Shown here: piece after piece, positions 6,174 to 9,774 of the stretch
Layout: each line of letters starts with the position of its first letter
Numbering within the stretch: the first letter of the stretch is position 1
Assembly: GCA_944358755.1 (NCBI GenBank)
Contig: CALVRY010000038.1
Span: forward strand, 1-9,774
Reading direction: 5' to 3'
DNA: 9,774 bases
DNA from: an uncultured Bacilli bacterium
Lineage (GTDB): Bacteria; Bacillota_I; Bacilli_A; RFN20; CAG-826
Position numbers and translations under genes: made by a program
Notes under the pieces: model-generated
The model's database searches: none
Seen by the model: only the letters and a program-made list of their open reading frames with translations
Told to the model about the DNA's origin: nothing

Positions 6174-7172
6174 ATGGAAAACTTGAAGGAAAGAGTAACG
6201 ATTTACGAGGTCGCAAAAGCAAGTGGTGTTTCTCTTGCTACTGTTTCGCGTGTCATGAATAACAGTGGTACAGTTAGGGAAGATACTAAGAAAAAAGTTA
6301 TGTCAGTTATAAAAAAACTTGGTTATAAGCCAAGTGGACTTGCTCAAGCTTTAGCGACAAATAAAACAACAAATATTGGAGTTATTATCCCTAGTGCAAA
6401 CTATGTTTATATCGCTAACATGTTAAATGGTATTACAGAAGTTTGTAAGAAAAATGGATTTACTATCATTCTTTATACAACTTCCCATAGTAGAGAAGAT
6501 GCTCTTGGTTGCTTAGAAAGAGTTATTAAATCGCATGCTGATGGAGTTATCGTTTTCGATGATGAGCTTGATGGAGAAGATTTAGAGGTATTTAATTCAT
6601 ATGGTGTGCCGGTAATTGATGTTAATAACTCAGTTACAGCTAGTAAAATCGGTTGTATTCCATTCGGTTATGAACACCTTGTGAAACATATTATTGAAGA
6701 TAACTTTATTAAAGGTGATAAAAAAATGACTTTCCTTCACGTTCATAATGCTGGTCGATTATTATCAAGAGTTGAAAATCAATTTATTAAGGTACATTTA
6801 GAAAATGACCGCGAATATAACATCATGAACTGTGATGACTCATATCAAAGAACCTATCAAGATTTTATGGAAAGATTCAAACAAAAAAGAAAAGAATATG
6901 TCATCGCTTATCGTGATTCAATTGCAGCAGCTGTTTTAAATGCAGCAACTGACTCTGGATTAAGAGTTCCAGAAGATATTGAAGTTTTATCTATTATTGG
7001 AACTAAATATTCATCAATTCTTCGTCCACAAATTTCAAATTTACATATAAACTTTTCAGAAGTTGGTAAAAGAGCAATGTATATGTTGATTGATTTAATT
7101 AACGGAACGCTCATTGAAAAAGAATATAAATTTGAAAGTGAATATATTAAGAAAGATTCAACATTGTTTTAA
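6174..7172 (+). CDS. ccpA: LacI-family transcriptional regulator, probable CcpA ortholog with divergent effector domain
   Basis: Predicted DNA-binding repressor/activator of 332 residues, the length of CcpA. The N-terminal helix-turn-helix is classic: VTIYEVAKASGVSLATVSR at 8-26, then MNNSGTVREDTKKKV and the hinge helix about 53-63 with the minor-groove Leu at 56 (GLAQAL). A periplasmic-binding-protein-like core begins with NIGVIIP at 67-73 and ends with RPQISNL. The core is divergent. The usual GFDD/GFDN motif, whose Asp binds sugar in many LacI proteins, reads IGTKYSS (275-281), and the usual VD-R segment reads VNNSVTA. The DNA-reading end looks intact. CcpA identity rests on length, the N-terminus and the ytpR-to-tyrS neighbourhood. 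A different LacI-family regulator is possible. The next gene, apt, starts 10 bases after the stop, with its Shine-Dalgarno overlapping the stop codon. Confidence 0.7.
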   Translation: MENLKERVTIYEVAKASGVSLATVSRVMNNSGTVREDTKKKVMSVIKKLGYKPSGLAQALATNKTTNIGVIIPSANYVYIANMLNGITEVCKKNGFTIILYTTSHSREDALGCLERVIKSHADGVIVFDDELDGEDLEVFNSYGVPVIDVNNSVTASKIGCIPFGYEHLVKHIIEDNFIKGDKKMTFLHVHNAGRLLSRVENQFIKVHLENDREYNIMNCDDSYQRTYQDFMERFKQKRKEYVIAYRDSIAAAVLNAATDSGLRVPEDIEVLSIIGTKYSSILRPQISNLHINFSEVGKRAMYMLIDLINGTLIEKEYKFESEYIKKDSTLF

Positions 7173-7176
7173 GGAG
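7171..7176 (+). promoter_or_regulatory. Ribosome binding site fixing the apt start
   Basis: AAGGAG overlaps the stop codon of the regulator gene (7170-7172) and stands six bases before the ATG at 7183. The frame is open back to 7114, but the residues before 7183 lie over the regulator's coding sequence and are not Apt-like. Confidence 0.75.
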
Positions 7177-7182
7177 TTGGTT

Positions 7183-7893
7183 ATGGACTTTTATGATGAA
7201 TATATAAGAACTGTTGTTGATTATCCAATTAAGGGTATTAAATTTAGAGATATTACACCTTTACTTGCAAATGGGGATGCATTCCATCAAGTAATCATGG
7301 ATTTAAATAGAGAATTACCAAGTTATGAAAAGTGGGACAAAATTATTGCTGCAGAAAGTAGAGGATTTATCTTTGCTGCTCCACTTGCAAGTTACAATAA
7401 TAAAGGCTTGGTTCTCGCTAGAAAAGCAGGAAAATTACCTCTTGTCGGTTATCGTGAAACTTATAAATTAGAATATGGCGAAGCCACAATTGAAATTCCT
7501 TTAGATGCAATTAAAAAAGGTGACAGAGTAATTATTATGGACGACCTTATTGCAACGGGTGGAAGTGCCAAAGCAATGGTTGATCTTGTGCGTCAAGCTG
7601 GCGGCATCCCAATTATGGGATTATTCCTTATCGAACTTAGAAGTTTGCAAGGTTATAAGAAACTTGGTATTCCAGTTGTAAGTATTGTAAATTATGGCTT
7701 ACATGCTGGTGATATTTTACAAGTTGAAGGTGAAAAAGAATCAATGGTTAAATTTGTAAGAAAAATCGATGAAGACGAAATCGAAATTTCTTATAAAGAT
7801 GGTTCAACTGGAACAATTAACAAAAGTAAAATTATTTCAGTAATTCAAATTGAAAAGAATGGAAGGTTAACTTATATAAAATATAGGGATTAA
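7183..7893 (+). CDS. apt: Adenine phosphoribosyltransferase with an extra C-terminal region
   Basis: Purine-salvage enzyme converting adenine and PRPP to AMP and pyrophosphate, cytoplasmic. The catalytic part covers about residues 1-172. It opens with YPIKGIKFRDITPLL (14-28), carries ESRGF (58-62) and RKAGKLP (80-86), and has the type I phosphoribosyltransferase PRPP loop IMDDLIATGGSA (118-129, with D120/D121). It runs to SIVNYG (167-172), where normal Apt proteins of about 172 residues end. Here the frame continues to 236, adding about 64 residues rich in alternating charged and beta-prone residues (about 182-236). I do not recognise this extra region. It is not a frameshift artefact of tyrS, which starts three bases after the stop in its own right. 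The gene lies in the ccpA-apt-tyrS run and is presumably cotranscribed. The Apt assignment is strong; substrate preference for adenine over another base is family inference. Confidence 0.88.
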   Translation: MDFYDEYIRTVVDYPIKGIKFRDITPLLANGDAFHQVIMDLNRELPSYEKWDKIIAAESRGFIFAAPLASYNNKGLVLARKAGKLPLVGYRETYKLEYGEATIEIPLDAIKKGDRVIIMDDLIATGGSAKAMVDLVRQAGGIPIMGLFLIELRSLQGYKKLGIPVVSIVNYGLHAGDILQVEGEKESMVKFVRKIDEDEIEISYKDGSTGTINKSKIISVIQIEKNGRLTYIKYRD

Positions 7894-7896
7894 TTT

Positions 7897-9153
7897 ATGA
7901 TAAATGTTATTGATGATTTAAATTACCGCGGACTTATTAAAGAATATTCAAATGAAGAAAATGTTCGCAAACTTTTTGAAACAAAACAAACAATTTATTG
8001 TGGTTTTGATCCAAGTGCTTCAAGTATGCATATTGGAAATTTTGTTATGATTTCTATTTTAATGAGACTTCAAAAAGCTGGCCATAGAATTATCGCTCTT
8101 GTTGGTGGTGGAACTGGCATGATTGGTGACCCAAGTGGTAAAAGTAAAGAAAGAAACCTTTTAACGTCTGATAAAGTCTTAGAAAATACCATGGCGATTA
8201 AAAAGCAACTTGAAAGATTTATAGACCTTTCTGACCCAGAAAAAGGCATGATTTTAAATAACTATGACTGGTTAAACAATATTAGTTTACTTGAATATTT
8301 AAGAGATACTGCTAAATATTTCCCTATTAATTACATGTTAAGCAAAGACATTGTTAAATCACGTTTAGATAGTGGAATTTCTCTTACAGAATTCTGTTAT
8401 ATGACATTACAAAGCTACGATTTTAGATATTTACATGACAAATATGGTGTAAATATTCAAATTGGTGGCAATGATCAATGGGGAAATTTAACTGCTGGTT
8501 TAGACTTTATTAGAAAAACTGAAGGCGAAGAAAGCAAAGTTGAATGCATGACTGCTCACTTAATTACTAGAAGCGATGGTAAAAAATTTGGTAAGAGTGA
8601 AGATGGCGCTTTATTCTTAGATAAAAACTTAACTTCACCTTATAAACTTTATCAATTCTTTATTAATCAAAGTGATGAAGACAGCGTTAAATACATCAAA
8701 GTTTTCACTTTCTTACCTAAAGAAGAAATTAATGAGATTGAAAAAGAACATTTAGCAAATCTTGGCGCTAGAATTGCTCAAAAACGCCTTGCATATGAAG
8801 TCGTTAAGATAGTACACGGGGAAGAAGAAGCAAATGAAGCAAAGAAAATGAGCGAAGTTTTATTCTCAAACGACTTTACTTCACTTAAAGAAGAAAGCTT
8901 AAAAGAATTATTCTCTAACGCAAAAATTGAAGCTAAAGAACAAATGAAACTTGAAGATTTACTTATTTTCATTAAAGCTGCAAGCAGCAAGAGAGAGGCT
9001 CGCGAATTCATTAAAAATAATGCAGTTTCAGTAAATGGAACTAAAGTAAATGATGCTTTAAAAGAATTCACAAAAGAAGAAGCTTTATTCAATAAATACT
9101 TAGTAGTAAAAAGAGGAAAGAAAAATTACTATTTAGTAGAAATTTCTTATTAA
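7897..9153 (+). CDS. tyrS: Tyrosyl-tRNA synthetase
   Basis: Class Ic aminoacyl-tRNA synthetase charging tRNA-Tyr with tyrosine, cytoplasmic homodimer. The 418 residues match the bacterial TyrRS length. The Rossmann catalytic domain shows YCGFDPSASSMHIGN with the HIGH-class motif as HIGN at 45-48, GGGTGMIGDPSGKS after it, IGGNDQWGN at 189-197 that forms part of the tyrosine pocket, and the KMSKS-class loop as KFGKS at 230-234. An S4 RNA-binding domain occupies about 354-418 (KREAREFI, AVSVNG). The start at 7897 is three bases after the apt stop, with AGGGA seven bases upstream. There is no sign of a T-box leader immediately before it, so expression probably follows the upstream operon. Identification is essentially certain. 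Confidence 0.97.
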   Translation: MINVIDDLNYRGLIKEYSNEENVRKLFETKQTIYCGFDPSASSMHIGNFVMISILMRLQKAGHRIIALVGGGTGMIGDPSGKSKERNLLTSDKVLENTMAIKKQLERFIDLSDPEKGMILNNYDWLNNISLLEYLRDTAKYFPINYMLSKDIVKSRLDSGISLTEFCYMTLQSYDFRYLHDKYGVNIQIGGNDQWGNLTAGLDFIRKTEGEESKVECMTAHLITRSDGKKFGKSEDGALFLDKNLTSPYKLYQFFINQSDEDSVKYIKVFTFLPKEEINEIEKEHLANLGARIAQKRLAYEVVKIVHGEEEANEAKKMSEVLFSNDFTSLKEESLKELFSNAKIEAKEQMKLEDLLIFIKAASSKREAREFIKNNAVSVNGTKVNDALKEFTKEEALFNKYLVVKRGKKNYYLVEISY

Positions 9154-9154
9154 A

Positions 9155-9774
9155 ATGCAAAAGCTTAAAAAGATAGATTGGATTGTTATTTCTTTATTTT
9201 TATTAATTGAGATAGCTTTATATCTATCTTTTTTAATTTTGGATGCAAATCCAGGTAATTTTGATACAACATGGTTTAAATATTCTGGAGTTATTCTTTG
9301 TTTGTTGTTTTCTATTTATTGCTCTTTAAAAAAGAAAGAAAAAATACATATATTTATTCCTGTAGCTTTGGTATTTACATTGATTAGCGATTATTTTTTG
9401 TTAATTAATACCAATATAGATCTTTTTATTCCGGGGTTAGGTACTTTTATAATTACGCAATTAATTTATTTTCTGTTAATTTCCTATAAAAGAAAAAAGA
9501 AAAACGAGTTCATAATAAATATTGTTTTAAGAGTTTTTGTTTCATCAATTTTAATTTTAATCTCATCAATTTTGGTTCAAATTGATTGGCTTGTTGCTTT
9601 AGCACTAATTTATTTTACTCAATTATTAATAAATTTTGGCTATTCTATTTGTTTAGTAAAAGAAGAGAAGAAGTATCTTATTTTTGCTTTAGGATTACTT
9701 ATTTTTATAGCTTGCGATATTAATGTTGGATTGAATAATGTGCACATTATCGATGGCATAGATTATAAAATTGT
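9155..9774 (+). CDS. Multi-TM membrane protein, possibly YhhN/lysoplasmalogenase-like (3' end outside window)
   Basis: An open frame of 206 codons runs from the ATG at 9155 to the window edge with no stop, so the gene is incomplete at its 3' end. It begins one base after the tyrS stop. No clear Shine-Dalgarno is present, so coupling to tyrS is likely. The translation is very hydrophobic, with about seven segments near 8-29, 42-58, 64-85, 89-110, 119-141, 143-166 and 174-192, separated by Lys-rich loops (KKKEK 59-63, KRKKK 112-116). Features that recall the YhhN family are SDYFLL at 78-83, GLGTFIITQLIY at 94-105 and LGLLIFIACDINVGL at 179-193. These have the spacing of the conserved Asp, Gly and second Asp in lysoplasmalogenases, which cleave the vinyl ether of lysoplasmalogens. 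The match is from memory of motifs and is moderate. A generic membrane protein cannot be excluded. Confidence 0.6.
   Translation, partial: MQKLKKIDWIVISLFLLIEIALYLSFLILDANPGNFDTTWFKYSGVILCLLFSIYCSLKKKEKIHIFIPVALVFTLISDYFLLINTNIDLFIPGLGTFIITQLIYFLLISYKRKKKNEFIINIVLRVFVSSILILISSILVQIDWLVALALIYFTQLLINFGYSICLVKEEKKYLIFALGLLIFIACDINVGLNNVHIIDGIDYKI

Noticed and set aside
6908..7114. Minus-strand open frame inside the regulator gene
   Set aside because: It is a shadow frame within a conserved LacI-family gene.
8778..9092. Minus-strand open frame inside tyrS
   Set aside because: It overlaps the conserved C-terminal part of tyrS, and its Ser/Phe/Leu-rich translation is typical of an antisense shadow.

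Overview
The window is strongly AT-rich bacterial chromosome with densely packed genes, good AGGAG-type ribosome binding sites and Firmicutes-type gene families. Tryptophan is encoded by TGG and TGA serves as a stop (end of the gene at 940-1716), so the standard bacterial code applies and a UGA-recoding mycoplasma is unlikely. I infer a low-GC Bacillota of class Bacilli, perhaps an uncultured gut lineage near Erysipelotrichia/RF39 or Acholeplasma relatives. The sequence alone does not fix the genus.

Layout. Positions 1-182 are non-coding and carry a credible promoter. A two-gene unit follows: type III pantothenate kinase (coaX, 183-947) overlapping an ECF-transporter substrate-binding membrane protein (940-1716), read here as vitamin uptake plus its first phosphorylation step towards CoA. 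After a 59-base gap with a perfect AT-rich inverted repeat comes an M20 dipeptidase of the PepV type (1776-3146), overlapping trmB, the tRNA m7G46 methyltransferase (3136-3807). A strong bidirectional terminator (3805-3836) separates trmB from the only minus-strand gene, a Wzz-like two-TM chain-length-determinant-type protein (3855-5246). A short divergent intergenic region then leads to ytpR (5384-5995). Next, a 178-base gap with candidate regulatory repeats precedes a four-gene plus-strand run: a LacI/CcpA-type regulator (6174-7172), an adenine phosphoribosyltransferase with an unusual C-terminal extension (7183-7893), tyrS (7897-9153), and a multi-TM YhhN-like membrane protein (9155 to the window edge, incomplete).

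The order pepV - trmB - ytpR - ccpA - tyrS matches, in condensed form, what I recall of one Bacillus subtilis chromosomal segment (ytjP, ytmQ/trmB, ytpR, ccpA, tyrS). This suggests an ancestral Bacilli backbone into which the wzz-like gene and apt have been placed. Most of the window is housekeeping: CoA precursor supply, peptide turnover, tRNA modification and charging, purine salvage and a catabolite-control-type regulator.

I see no phage, IS element, CRISPR array, rRNA or tRNA gene, and no clear new multi-gene system. The points most worth a second look are the Apt extension, the loss of normally conserved residues in the CcpA-like effector domain, the altered motifs in the pantothenate kinase, and the isolated Wzz-like gene.
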